NCBI GenBank assembly: GCA_933228895.1
Contig: OW121848.1
Coordinates: 154,334,688 to 154,398,687, forward strand
Length of the DNA stretch: 64,000 bases
Origin: Platycnemis pennipes
Taxonomy: Eukaryota; Arthropoda; Insecta; Odonata; Platycnemididae
Direction of reading: 5' to 3'
Of the stretch, positions 43,076-53,864 are shown piece by piece. Positions within the stretch are counted from its first letter, which is position 1; the number at the start of each line of letters is the position of its first letter. Position numbers and translations under genes: made by a program. The notes beneath the pieces were generated by a model. It was not told the DNA's origin. It saw only the letters and a program-made list of their open reading frames with translations, and did no database searches.

Positions 43076-44165
43076 TTCCATGATTGAAAATAAGAATCAA
43101 CTTTGTAATTTTCCACACGTTTTTAATAACCAACCGGTTTCAACACTCACGTGTCATCATCAGGGACTAAAATTTTTGAGCATTGGGAAGGCCTTAAATA
43201 GTGCACTGGTGCACTGTATGAAGGCCTTAAATAGTGCACTGGTATGTCTCTTTAGGAAGGGGAAGGAATTTGGCTACAGTGAACATACAGTGGAAAAATT
43301 GTTTAATAAAATTCATAAGTCAAAAGCTACAAAGTCACTATGTAAATTGGACCAATCTCCCCATGGAAAATCAAAGAAATGGTTTAAACTGCCCTTCCTA
43401 GACAATATTAGCCAAGTAATAGCTAGAAATTTACCCAAAGACATTTTTAAAATCTGTTTTTATAATCCGACTACACTAAGCCAATTACTTTTAGAATTCT
43501 AAAGACAAAATTGATGTGGAGCATAAAAGTGGTGTGTACCTGATAGAGTGTGGTGATTGCAACGCGGTGTATTTGGGCCAAACGGGGAAAAGATTTGTGA
43601 CTAGAGTGAAAGAACATGAGAAGTGTGTTAGAGACTGTGATGAGACGTCAATGTACGCTAAACATCTACAAGAGACTGGCCACCGGGGAAACTTCAAACC
43701 TCAAGTCTAACACGTCCAGGATAAAGGTTTTAAACTTGACTTTTGGAGAAATTCGAAATTTTAGAACGACGGTGCTCACCCGATATTTTGCTTTTAAATG
43801 ATTTGACGGATTTTAAATGTTCCCCGTTGACCACTTGCTCTGGTGTACCCCATTATTCGCCACAATGTGAAAATTTGACCTAACCTCCAATATATATTCC
43901 TCTTACCCCTGTGATGTAGCCCCGTGCCTCACTCCCTTTCCATCTTAACCTCCAACCAGTTTATACCTAAGCGTTCCCTCAAATTCCTTCCCCTTCCGAA
44001 AGAGACATAACCCCCAGTCCAGTGCACTATTTAAGGCCTTCCCAATACTCAAAAATTTTAGTCCCTGATGATAACACGTGAGTGTTGAAGCCTGTTGGTT
44101 ATTAAAAACGTGTGGAAAATTACAAAGTTGATTCTTATTTTCAATAATGTACAAGGTTTTCCTGA
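43076..44165. mobile_element. Penelope-like element remnant between inverted repeats
   Basis: The left repeat (43076-43265, plus orientation) recurs inverted at about 43975-44165, with shared blocks GAAAATAAGAATCAACTTTG, TTTCCACACGTTTTTAATAA, CATCAGGGACTAAAATTTTT and AAGGCCTTAAATAGTGCACT. The left copy holds an extra tandem duplication of the last block (about 43188-43243). Between them lie the C-terminal codons of a PLE protein. Inverted or tandem terminal repeats are typical of PLEs. On the minus strand both repeats contain CTGATGA, a short stem-loop around ACACGTGAGTGT and then GAA(A), resembling the hammerhead ribozyme core known from PLE terminal repeats. Confidence 0.75.
43266..43730 (+). 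pseudogene. PLE reverse transcriptase-GIY-YIG C-terminus, frameshifted
   Basis: The first frame (to 43502) reads FNKIHKSKATKSL, then WFKLPFLDNISQVIARNLPK and FYNPTTLSQLLLEF, the usual linker between the polymerase and endonuclease of PLE proteins. It stops at a TAA at 43500-43502. The next frame resumes at 43501 with KDKIDVEHKSGVYLIECGDC, NAVYLGQTGKRFVTRVKEH and YAKHLQETGH. GVY and YLG are the GIY and YIG motifs, with the expected arginine and EH after them. A single-base frameshift at about 43500 separates the halves, so the gene is dead. The polymerase core upstream is missing. Confidence 0.85.
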
Positions 44166-44339
44166 TGGAGGAACAAAGGTTTGTACTACATAAGAGCACA
44201 TTTGTATCAGCCAGAGGGTGACGTGGGAGCACGTATGGACAAGTTGGCACTTGTGCCGCTTGGCACGCGCAGTAAAATGAGGAATATTGTACCACTGCAG
44301 AGATGAACTCCATGGTCCATGGACTCCAATGGGAGGGAA

Positions 44340-45060
44340 CTTTGAGTGAGGAGGGGTTTTTTACTTGTCCTATGTTCTACATTGTTTTCTTCAGCTTCTT
44401 GGATTTCAAATGGCATGCTGTGATCACTGTCGATACCCACACCCGGGTAGCCTTTGCAGCTCTTATCTAAAATGTAGTCAACTTGGTATAGGTCCTGGAA
44501 TTTTCCAAGAGTATCTACTTCGGTTGTGGTTTTTTAACAATGTGTTTACCATAATTAACTTCTGTTGCGTGCTGAGTTCCGAAAGGCTTGCTCCTCTGTC
44601 TTTCCGATTTCCCAATCCAAATTTTCGTGTCATTCTTTCAACTTGACCTTTGCCGACGATAGCGTTCCAATCTCCAAATATAACTAGGCTTTTTTCTCCT
44701 CTTCCTTCTGTGAAATCGTCATAGAAATCTACTACTTCTTAATCTTTGTAATCCGGCGCAGGTATGAAAGCCTGTACTTCAACGGTATCTGTAGGTTTGG
44801 CCTCGATCTTCATCATTACAATCCTCTCACTGTACTGTAGGAAACTCTTCACGCGCATTCCGGCGCTCTTTATGAGCATTATCCCTGCTCCAGCATTCCC
44901 ATTTAATGATCCCGAGTGTATAATCCTGTAGCATCCACTCCAAAAGTCTCCATCTTCGGGCCACTTCATTTCTCTGATTCCTCATACGTCGAGATCCTCT
45001 GATTCCTCCCTCTGGTTCCCCAGTCTTCCGCAGGTCAAAAGCGATCTCACGCTCCACGAT
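44340..45060 (-). pseudogene. LINE-C APE-type endonuclease domain, broken
   Basis: Minus-strand pieces in order: GCYRIIHSGSLNGNAGAGIM, LQYSERIVMMKIEAKPTDTV and EVQAFIPAPDY (44739-44969). A second frame gives EGRGEKSLVIFGDWNAIVG, RKFGLGNRKDRGASLSEL and RYSWKIPGP, and a third (44207-44440) IDSDHSMPF. GDWNA, the glycine-rich GLGNR...RG and the final DSDH are the hallmark order of APE endonucleases in LINEs. At least two frame changes and a stop before the DYIL position kill it. Codons at 44970-45060 hold degraded N-terminal matter. Confidence 0.8.
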
Positions 45061-45454
45061 CATGCCCTAAAATGTTTACCACTTTTGACTGATGTACTCT
45101 CTCGGGTAGTTCCCACCTGGAAATCCAAATGAGGACTATTTTACCTCCGGAATTATTTCTTTGAGAGCTTTTCATCACGTCTTGATAGCAAGGAAATGGG
45201 TGGGGTAGCTGCAACTCCCAAGGGTGATACTTCCGTGGTTTCCCCTTGTCTTCCACATTATGGTACTACAGTCGTTAAAGTAAATCTTATCTCGCCTATA
45301 TTTTGATGAGTGTATCTATACCGGCCAATATGGTCTCCACTGTCACCCAGAGGAAGAAGGGCTGGTGCCCTCTCCTTCGAGAGATGAAATGCATATTTGT
45401 TGGTGGGCTCCCGTCGCCAAGTCACAGCATCTTCACAGACTTCTGTATCATTTG
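45061..45454. other. Unassigned stretch between two LINE-C pieces
   Basis: Frames at 45047-45256 and 45258-45575 (minus) have no recognisable domain. The stretch could include the LINE-C 5' region but gives no clear match. Confidence 0.3.
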
Positions 45455-45895
45455 AAAGGCCTACCTTACCCAAGGACAGACCAATGATGGACAAAATCGT
45501 CGAGGGAAAAGTTAATGGGAAGAATGAACGTAGTCGGGTTTTGTCCACGAGTATTCGACGAGTAAGCTTGTTCACCTCGCAGCGAACCTCGTAAGACTAG
45601 AGGTCGACCCACCATCCGCAACTCGATGGACGCACTCGGTGGCTTTAAGCTTAGGAGACAACTTAATAAGTCGTATGATGAGACATGATGACATGAAGAA
45701 TGAAATCGTCGAGGGAAAGGTGAATGGGAAGAATGGAGAAGCCTCGCATGAGATATATGGAGAAAGTAGTGAAGGATGTGAAGGAGAAGAATTACGCGTT
45801 TCTGAAGAGGTCAGCCGATAAAAATAATCCAATGGAGAACTGAAACAAACCACTCTTAGGAATGAATGACGAATCTCGATGATGATACGAATGAA
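45455..45895 (+). mobile_element. LINE-C 3' end, diverged and partly duplicated
   Basis: The segment AAATCGTCGAGGGAAAAGTTAATGGGAAG (IVEGKVNGK) occurs twice, at about 45494-45521 and 45703-45731. The second is followed by YMEKVVKDVKEKNYAFLKRSADKN-like codons and a CGATGATGATA end. Frameshifts are present. Confidence 0.7.
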
Positions 45896-46354
45896 GGTGT
45901 TTTTCGTTGATGATATCTTCTATGAATCGTCTTCTTTATTTGTTTGCTAGCTGAAGAAAGATTGCCATACAAGTGTAGCACGAAATCCCTAGTGATCAAA
46001 ACTCTAGCGACTCCAGCATCAACAAAAGAGGATGCACTCAACGTATTTAAACTATAGTTGCTAAGGATTTGATTTTAAGTCTGGCAATCCTGGCGGAGCC
46101 AAGGCAGCAGCATAGTACGCAGCCATAGTTGACCTACAATTAGCCCAAAAAATGGCTTAATTTTCTGCATTTACTGGGGATTATTCTCGCACAATTACTG
46201 CTGAACATGTCGTTTTACATTGCCCTAATGGCGAAATTCATCAAAATTAAACACCTCTTAATTTATACAGCGATTTTAGGACTATAATATCCTCTCTTGC
46301 AATAAACTGCAATGGATTACCCAAATATCGACGCCCAGAAAGTGAAAATTCTCC
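45896..46354. other. Short intergenic stretch, nothing recognised
   Basis: Only short frames; no repeat end is identified. Confidence 0.3.
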
Positions 46355-46425
46355 GCCGGCCGGGCCTCGAGCCTGCGACCTCGAGTTTGACAGGCAAGAG
46401 ATTTACCCCTCCGCGGCCGAGGTCA
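46355..46425 (-). mobile_element. tRNA-like SINE head (family S3)
   Basis: On the minus strand: CCGCGGAGGGGTAAATCTCT, TGCCTGTCAAACTCGAGGTC, GCAGGCTCGAGGCCCGG. The layout is that of a tRNA with degraded A and B boxes. The continuation (GGCGGAGAATTTTCACTTTC) is SINE body, arguing against a real tRNA gene. Confidence 0.5.
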
Positions 46426-47223
46426 ACGAAAAGCCGCTTTCATTGTAAGTGGCCAGGATGTTCATTTTCTTTATAGAATATTATAATTAAATCAACAGGA
46501 GATAGCAGATCGTAAAATTTATCTATTATGGTTCATTAAACGATTTTACATACCAAGAATTGCCTTTTCTTTAATTCCGACTGCTTGTATTCACTTCATG
46601 ACGCAAGAGTTAAAGAGTAAATTTATTTTTCAGCTGCTTTCACCGTGTTGGTTCAAAAGAAATTGAAGTAAAGCAGTTATTCTATGTGTTCCTTCCTTTA
46701 TAAACGGGCTAGTGGTAGGAATTTTTGCGAAAATGCAAATATATTTTATACGGATATCTCTAGTGAGTAAAAGAATAATTGACATTACAGCAGTCTTTAT
46801 GATTGAAGACTTGTTTTATCTGAAATATGTATTCAAGAAATTTTCCAAGTTGAGAATGGGATATTTAAAAAAAATATATATTTGCGTCAAAATTTCGCAT
46901 TGCGATTTCGAAACTACAAAATCGTAAACTTTAATGTATCACTAACGGTAAGCGTACTCTGATTGGTAAATGAATCCCTTCTCAGGATGGACAAGTAAAA
47001 TTTTTCCTGCACTCGTGAAAATCGTGGGCTAGTCATGGTAGTATTTATAGTCTTCGAATGTCCTTTTGTTTTTTCCCCTACTTTTTGGTTATTTACAGCT
47101 CCCACATAGTCCTCCCATCAAAACTCCGCTCTCGTAGATCTCACAATAAAGTCCATGGAATGTGCATTCGCCAATTTTTCAGGTTTCTCACGAACGATTC
47201 TAAAATTCCATCCATTCTCCGTC
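46426..47223. other. AT-rich intergenic stretch, nothing recognised
   Basis: Short lysine- and isoleucine-rich frames only. No repeat or exon signal is evident. Confidence 0.3.
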
Positions 47224-47325
47224 CTCATCTACATGTACGCAGTACCTTGCGAGCCACAAAGGGGGTATGTGGCAGGGGGTGAAGGTGACCAAACGTGCGC
47301 TATTGACATGCAGCTAACTCTTTTC
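47224..47325 (-). mobile_element. LINE-A 3' tail
   Basis: CATCTACATGTACGCAGTACC, TTGCGAGCCACAAAGGGGG and ATGTGGCAGGGGGTGAAGG are the complement of the family terminal hallmark. Confidence 0.75.
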
Positions 47326-47696
47326 CCTGAATTCCTTATGTATGTATCGCTCTCCACACAGTAATCGCAGGGCATGTCTTCACCTCTTCCACGCTCAAGG
47401 GAGGGGGCGTAATCGCTGCTATTAAGGTTTCCGCATTTTTCTCCCCACTAGACTCTCCCAGTTCGATCGGCATCTCGAATCGAATCAGCGACGTGTCCTC
47501 GATTCCCCGTTTGACCTCGGATAGCGCCTTCGAGTGAACCATCTCTCTACTCCCTCTCACTTCCCTCCATTCGCCCGCTTCTCGTCGTTTCGCCCTTTTA
47601 AATAATCGCTCCAGAAGGAGGCATAACATCACCGCGCCTTCTCCTGCTCTGAACCGTGTTCAAATATTTCCTACATTCTTCTTCCCTGCTACTTTT
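47326..47696. other. GC-rich stretch, unassigned
   Basis: A 98-codon minus frame at 47336-47632 includes SLIRFEMPIELGESSGEKNA and has a fairly natural composition, but no domain, start context or splice signal settles it. It lies between two LINE-A tails. Confidence 0.25.
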
Positions 47697-47830
47697 TTAT
47701 CTACATCAATGGAACACAGTGGGAGCCATCGCGAGAGTGTGTGGCAGGGGGGTGAAGATCTCCAAACATGCAATGCTTATGTGCAACTTAGAACTACAAT
47801 GGGGGTGTTTACTCGGTACCGAAATTGCAA
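47697..47830 (-). mobile_element. LINE-A 3' tail, diverged
   Basis: TTATCTACATCAATGGAACAC, GGGAGCCATCGCGAGAGTG and TGTGGCAGGGGGGTGAAGATC match the complemented hallmark with substitutions and one extra G. Confidence 0.65.
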
Positions 47831-47944
47831 TTTTGTTCACGAAATCGTTAAATGGAAACGAAAAACGAATTGTAGTGAAAAAATTAATCTTCTAACCACA
47901 ACCATTCACTCATAAATCAAAAATTAAAATAAGAAAAAGGTGAC

Positions 47945-48340
47945 GCCCACCGAAAAAGCTGCTTTTATATCATTGACGTCATTTTCTTCCCGTCCTTGAC
48001 TGCTTTTAGGGGAAGGGAAGGGAGTGGAGGGGGGTTCTCGGAAGGTCTACTCGCACAGATGCTATCGCAACTGCTCCGATTGGCAGAGTCAACTGTGTCC
48101 CCCCCATTGCGATAAGGCAAAGTAGCTTCGTGGGCTCAGATGTGATTGGACGAGGTCGATGACATCAGAGGTCGCACCACGCCCACTTTTCCGAAAGGGT
48201 TAAAAACATCAGTTTTTCGCCGCTTATAACTCGAGAAATAATTGACGGATTAAAAAACGGAAAAATATGTTCTTTTTATTCTACAAACTCTTATCAGTTT
48301 CGGCAATAAAAATATGGTAAACGACCCCATTCCAGGCTTC
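47945..48340 (-). repeat. Repeat X, uninterrupted copy
   Basis: Read on the minus strand: GGGGTCGTTTACCATATTTT, then CTCGAGTTATAAGCGGCGAA, GTTTTTAACCCTTTCGG, AGTGGGCGTGGTGCGACC and CGTCCAATCACATCTGAGC. The same order occurs at 59323-61076, where it is split by a transposon. The family is not recognised. Confidence 0.7.
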
Positions 48341-48499
48341 ATGGAAACATGCTTGATATAAGAGTCACATACTAAGTACATGGTTAGTATCTACATAGAA
48401 ATCTAGTGATTACGGTTAGATAAGCAATGCTTTAAATATATTTCCTGGATTTTCCTAGCATGTGAATTTAGACGGAGAAGTCTTCAAATTGGAAGTCAT

Positions 48500-48955
48500 C
48501 AACACAATTTCCTGCGAGCCACCGCTAGGGTGTGTTGCAGGGAGTGAAGACCACCAAACATGCACTACTTTCACGCAAATGAGAGATACAATGCTATCAC
48601 TTCACGGAAACACGTTATATGTTGGAGTCATGTGTAAACAAATAGCTAGTATCTATATACTAATTAAGTATTGACTGGTATTAAAGGCATTTCTCTACAA
48701 GTATTGCCTGTATTTTCCTATTATCCAAGTGTTAATAGTGTTAAAATATGCATCATGCACTGCAGGCTACTCCGACAATATTTCCTACCTATCCCCTTTG
48801 CCATGCTGCTCATTATGATCTTTTAACGTTACTTGACATTTTAAATCTACAGGTACGACAATTTATCTCCCTTACCTTATTTAACTGATGAAAGCTAGCA
48901 TAATACGCAGGGGTTCTTAATATCTAACGTCCTAAGTGAACCTATCCGTTTTAAA
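48500..48955 (-). mobile_element. LINE-A 3' end
   Basis: The complemented hallmark (CCTGCGAGCCACCGCTAGG, GTGTTGCAGGGAGTGAAG) is followed by 3' UTR matter and, at about 48885-48950, coding matter GCTAGCATAATACGCAGGGG, TTCTTAATATCTAACGTCC. The latter is the complement of the DDVRYILRTPAYYARL codons seen at 10295-10350. Confidence 0.75.
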
Positions 48956-49714
48956 TTACTGCAGGAGATTTAATCGGTATTTTTCCTTCATTTCTGCCGT
49001 TGCGTAGAGCTTTCTAGAGTTCAGAATTCCCATGATTTTTTATCCCAGACGCTCTCCTTTTTATCGCTGTCCTTATTCCTCCGCCTCCTCCTCCACTCTG
49101 TACGAGCGTCAAATAGTTTCTCCGCTTTCACTGCAATTGCCTTCGCCGCCCACCTGTTCACCTTCCTTCTCCTTCATCTTGCCTTCGATTCGTCCGCTGA
49201 CCCACAGTGACTCTTGCGTCCCCTCCACCACATGTCACTCGGTAAATAAAAAAAGCCCCTAGGGGTGAAAAAATTTCCCTAAAAGCTCCCAGGGGTGAAT
49301 TAAGAATGTAAATGAATAATCACGGACACAAGATAAGCAGATATTCGAAGCACTATCGCAGCCTTTGTCGCTCTAAGGCGGTGGCTCCCATCCGCTGTGT
49401 TCAGGGTGCCGGGAAAACAGCAACTAGAGGTGCCGCAAGATTATTGCGGGAAGATAAAGAAAACGCTTAGCAGGACCAACTTCCGAATCGGTTATTCGCA
49501 CGCCCGACAGATGGTAAGAGCGTCACTTCTTCCCACCCATGGACTAATTATCATAAAGCGCCGATTATCCTTGGTAATCGCTAGGAAAGCCCAATTGGAT
49601 ACATTTAAAAATATAAAAGAAGGGTGCCCCAAGATTTTAATCTCATTCTGAAGGGTGTCGACAGCGTAAAAGGTTTGGGAATCACTGCTATAAGGAAGAG
49701 GACAGCCAATCACT
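48956..49714. other. Intergenic stretch, nothing recognised
   Basis: Pyrimidine-rich at 49030-49220 with a 76-codon plus frame of low complexity. A short direct repeat (AAAAGCCCCTAGGGGTGAA and AAAAGCTCCCAGGGGTGAA) lies at about 49251-49300. Confidence 0.3.
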
Positions 49715-50187
49715 CAAGATGAGGAAAACAGATAGCTTTTCTGAGGATGTTAGATAAATATTATGAGGACTTGCGTATTATGCTAGATTTGAATGAGTAA
49801 GATTAGAGAGACGGATTTTCACACCGTTAGATCTAAAATGTTATTTTTTCCCGCTTACTTTAAGAGAACGTAATAGGCAGCATAGCAAAGGGATAGGTAG
49901 GTGAGATATTGTTAGAGTAGTCTGTAGTCCATGATGTATGTATTAACATTAATAATCCACGCATAGGTAAATACAGATAAATATATTCAGATTAATGCCA
50001 TTATAGCCAATAATCCCTATATTACTATTTAGATACTAACTATCTAGCGGATGTGACTCTAATATCTAACATTTTTCCATGTAGTAGCCTAGTACATGTA
50101 AATAATGCATGCTTGATGATCTTCACCCCCTGCCACACCCCCTCGCAGAGGCTTGCAGGGTATTGCGTAAGTGTAGATGTAAACGCA
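49715..50187 (+). mobile_element. LINE-A 3' end
   Basis: Decayed coding matter (ACTTGCGTATTATGCTAGAT, AAAATGTTATTTTTTCCCGC, GCATAGCAAAGGGATAGGTA) parallels 10320-10480. The 3' end has GATGATCTTCACCCCCTGCC and GGCTTGCAGGGTATTGCGTA. Confidence 0.8.
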
Positions 50188-51189
50188 GCAGTTTTCTCCA
50201 TACCATCCTTCGTTACCACGTCCACCATTGCCTTCCGTGCATTTTCGGTCCCTTTCTCCACTAAAGTCACAGCTCCTGTTTACACTCTCACTCCACATCT
50301 CCCTCGACCCTATCAACTGCATCCGCAGCCAATAAGCCACCTAATGCCCTTCCCCAAGACCTTCGCCGAGAGGTGGGTGTCGCCCGTGTCACCTGCCGTG
50401 GGCACCGGTCCAAACACCACGGCTACTCGAAGGCTGATGCTGGGACCCGAGAAATCCGCTCGCCCCTATCCGACCGAAGAAAGCGACTCGAGTGATCTTC
50501 GCGATTTCGTACATAGATGTGTTTGATTCATGCACGGTTGCATTTCCTGTCGTAAATATCATTCTGTTCAACAGAGTAGGCACCGCTAAGCACCAATGAA
50601 ACAAAGAGGATATATATATACATTTAACGTGACCAGGGGGGGGGAATGCTTTTACATTGTGTTCGGGATTATTCCGTACCGGAATCAATCTCGAACAATT
50701 CAAGCACACCCGCCCAGTTTATGCTTTTCGAGTGACGATCACGCAACGTATTCGAATCCACCTTCACGCTTCATGAGGAATATATTATATTGTTTCAGGT
50801 GTGAGATGGTGGATATGCTCCATCTAAATTACAATTTTTTATGTTTTAGAAAAATTAATTAATAATATACTTCTCTGCTAAAATTGTATTTATTAGATAC
50901 CTACTACTTTCAATTACGAGGCGAAACATATGATTGTTTCTCTCTCCCACATTCTTCCGAAAATTTGTGGTATTCTATCAGTAAATTGTAATTAGTGAAG
51001 AAGATCCTTAAACAATGTAATTCCCGTCGTGGAAGCTTGATTATTTCTTAACTTAGTAATAGTTTCCACCTGAAAACAAATGTTTTCTTTCTCCTTTTCA
51101 TCTAATTATGACAATCGCATCGCATTATCACAATCAATTTTTGGTAACAAATATAACGTTATATTTTCAAGCGTTACTTTGTGGAACTT
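50188..51189. other. Intergenic stretch, GC-richer at 50200-50520
   Basis: A 157-codon plus frame (50053-50526) starts inside the LINE-A tail and runs on into unrelated sequence, so it is chimeric. No domain is visible in its second half. The rest is AT-rich. Confidence 0.3.
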
Positions 51190-51320
51190 CTTGTTTATAG
51201 GAATTAGTACAATAAGTTATTTAATTCACACTCCAATTTATTAATCGACCCGGGTTTCGACTTACAGAGTCATTATCAAGATGAGCACTAGAGTAAATAT
51301 CGCTTAGGTGCCAGTATATA
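51190..51320 (-). mobile_element. Penelope-like terminal-repeat fragment
   Basis: On the minus strand CTTGATAATGACTCTGTAAG, TCGAAACCCGGGTCGATTAA has the layout TGAT(A/G)A - short stem-loop (GACT/AGTC) - GAAAC, then a CCCGGGTCG segment and TTAATAAATTGG. This is the same plan as in the inverted repeats of the PLE at 43.1-44.2 kb, but the sequence is a different subfamily. Confidence 0.5.
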
Positions 51321-52519
51321 TACATATATCTACCAATTGAGGTAAGTTAAAATGGAAGTGCGGACCTTATCAAGTTATTGCATTTATTCCTCTATGCAAA
51401 CACAGCCATGACGTAAGAATATTTATCGAGACTAGAAAGTCAGCTAACCCGCGTGAAATAAATGAAATTATTTTCTTCTATTCGCGAATGGAAACGAGCT
51501 GCAGAAAGTTTTCAAAGCCTTCGGTCCATTAGATTGGAAAGGCTCTAATGTTCGCTAATTAAATGGACCAGAAATCACCGTAATAGACAATTGATTGTGC
51601 CATTTCATAGTGCTAAGTGAATGCACGTTGCTGCACTTACATTCTATCTGCGCACATCATAAAGAAATATTAGTAATTGAGGAATTGGATGAGTGTGACA
51701 GTTCCACACCCGGAAGGAGGTCTTAAAGATTGAATAGCCGATCACTGTGCATCTGATGACGTCATCTAAAGGTGTGCTCCTGTCATCCGAGCCTTAGAAA
51801 GTTTGCTCTCGCTACAGAAATTTATTAGGACTGGGTAAGACGGACAGGTGTTTAAAGCAAATACCATTGATAACATCGGTGCCACATTGTTTTAACTTAC
51901 ACGAACGCATCTTTTAGTGACGCACGGATTTTGTTGTCCAGCTAATAATACGTCAAGTTTTATTTTTAAAATTTAACATTATCTTCTTCTTCTTTTACGA
52001 AAAATCATTTAGTTCGTCCAATTTAAAAAATAGATATTTATTACGGCCACTAAATATCACCAAATATGGGTCGCGAAAACTGAAAAATATGTTTCTTTCA
52101 GGTTATCATTCCTGAGATATTTTCACCTTTAAAATACTTCGCCCACCTAACGTTGGTTTTCTATAAATACTACCAGAACGAACCAACATTACCAAGCCTG
52201 CCTAACTGTCCCTCACATCCCTGATTTCATGCATTCCTCATAAAATACACTTCATGAGCTATTTCAGCAATCGAGGCGCGCGAAGATGGCGAATTCGAAA
52301 AGAGAATGCCAATTTTATTCCAGGTTACGCTCATCAAGGCTCATGGTATTTATTATTGGACCAGTTTTCGATTGCAACACAGATCCTCCCACGGTACCAA
52401 TATGATCGGGATAAACGAATTGTATGTTTACATGCTTTGTTTCCCATCCGTGAATGTTATCAGTGACTTCCTATTCATGAATAGTATTCAGAATTTCCGT
52501 TTTCATCTTAGGAACGATA
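51321..52519. other. Intergenic stretch, nothing recognised
   Basis: AT-rich; short frames only. A weak paired palindromic TTCGCGAATGGAAACGAG / CTCTAATGTTCGC region near 51485-51560 is not convincing as an element. Confidence 0.3.
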
Positions 52520-52790
52520 CACGTCGTATCCTTAGCCACAAACGACCTCTCCTTACTTGATACATGTGTGCTTTGTAACTGTTTGGAAGCCTGCGAATAC
52601 CCACATGGTTCAAGTCGAGGAGCGACTTCCAGATAGTCATAGTTAGACTGGAGAGGCGACCGACCGCTGAGGTCATTTGCGCCGTTACGTACAGGTTGGA
52701 AGCTGCACAGAGGTTGGAATCTTTAGGGAGTGGAGTGAGGGAGGAGGGAAACCCGGCGTCGCCATCAACCTGCTCTTCACGAAGGGTCAA
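52520..52790 (-). mobile_element. SINE S1-related copy (3' part)
   Basis: CCACAAACGACCTCTCCTTAC, then CCAGATAGTCATAGTTAG, CTGAGGTCATTTGCGCC, GGGAAACCCGGCGTCGCC and ATCAACCTGCTCTTCACG. The CTGAGGTCATTT and CCCGGCGTCG blocks match the complement of the S1 tail and core. A second copy with the same left part lies at 54509-54745. Confidence 0.65.
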
Positions 52791-52855
52791 TGGTAGATGA
52801 TCGCACTGATTCATTCCTTGTCTTTTATCTTTGCCCTACGAGACTGTCGTCTTTT

Positions 52856-53214
52856 TGTCAATCCGAAGGTTCAATGTAAATGAATTAGAGAAATTGATTG
52901 CTGAACTGACAGATTCAAAATGTCCTTTTTTCATGGTAGAGTTAGGGATATGAATAGCGGTAAATATGTCCAATACGAGTGAATCAATCCATAGCATAGG
53001 TAGTTGCATGTTGGTATAAGGACTTGAAGGTAACCCAACTAACAGCACGTTTTTGCATGCATAGTTTGTTATTTTTATCTCTTTAAATAGTGCAGTTTAG
53101 ACTAATATATTAATACTAACCCTTTTAAATGCATGATATGTAGTGAATCTTTTGTGAGAATTCTCCCCCTGCCACACACCTTTGAGGTGGCTTGCAGGGT
53201 ATTATCTAGATGTT
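52856..53214 (+). mobile_element. LINE-A 3' end
   Basis: Coding remnant RTDRFKMSFF-like (CTGACAGATTCAAAATGTCC), 3' UTR (GCATAGGTAGTTGCATGTTG, AACCCAACTAACAGCACG), then TCTCCCCCTGCCACACACC and GGTGGCTTGCAGGGTATTAT. Confidence 0.8.
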
Positions 53215-53864
53215 CCCTCACCTGGGCAACGACGTCCGCTCCCTCTGAAGCGGCGCTCGGCTCTGCTGGTGTCTTTCGGCGACGGAGACAGGCCCGCACC
53301 ACTGCACCACACTCACTCACACTGCCCTCCGAGGAGCACCACAACAACACCCAAAACACGAGCGCCCGACCCGGCGACGGTCACTAAGGAACGAGCACCA
53401 CAGTCCACTCGAGCACAGACTCAGACGGCGACTGGCGAGCACCTCGGAGGGGAGGAGAGCAATCCATCCCTCCCTCCGAAGGCGGCGCTGCGGGAAGGAA
53501 ATATCTGCCGCACGCCGTGCGCTGCGAGGCGCAGGTGACCCGTTGGCCGAGAGAAATGGCGTGGGAGGGGCCCGTCTCGTCTGGGAAGCGGATGAGATGT
53601 CCGCGCGCTCTCTGGAGCGGATGGAATTCAACGCAGGTGCCCCAGCTGAGAATTCGTAGTGCGGCTCTCCATCTATATCTCACCTTAATCAATCGACATT
53701 TCGATGCTCGAGTTGCCAATGAACAATCGACTACGCCCCCTTGAGGCACGAAAGGACTCAGCTGAGTTAAATAGGTACCAAAGAAATCTCGTTCTTGAGT
53801 GATCTAGATTTCTTGACACAAAATTTCGGAGCGATTTATAAACGATTCGATCTTATGATCGATA
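53215..53864. other. CpG-rich stretch, possible promoter or 5' untranslated exon
   Basis: 53215-53640 is among the most GC- and CpG-rich parts of the window. Frames of 84-121 codons are open on both strands because of composition, and none has a domain. A donor-like GCGCAG|GTGACC lies near 53532 on the plus strand. I infer a host regulatory or untranslated region, weakly. Confidence 0.3.

Noticed and set aside
43130..43170. Definite functional hammerhead ribozyme
   Set aside because: CTGATGA and GAAA are present around a stem, but an extra base follows CTGATGA and the outer stems are unverified. I report only a hammerhead-like motif.
50053..50526. 157-codon plus-strand frame
   Set aside because: It begins inside a LINE-A 3' tail and runs into unrelated sequence, so it is a chance fusion.
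53182..53749. Overlapping 104-121-codon frames on both strands
   Set aside because: They arise from the high-GC composition of the patch, overlap each other and show no domain, conserved start or splice context.
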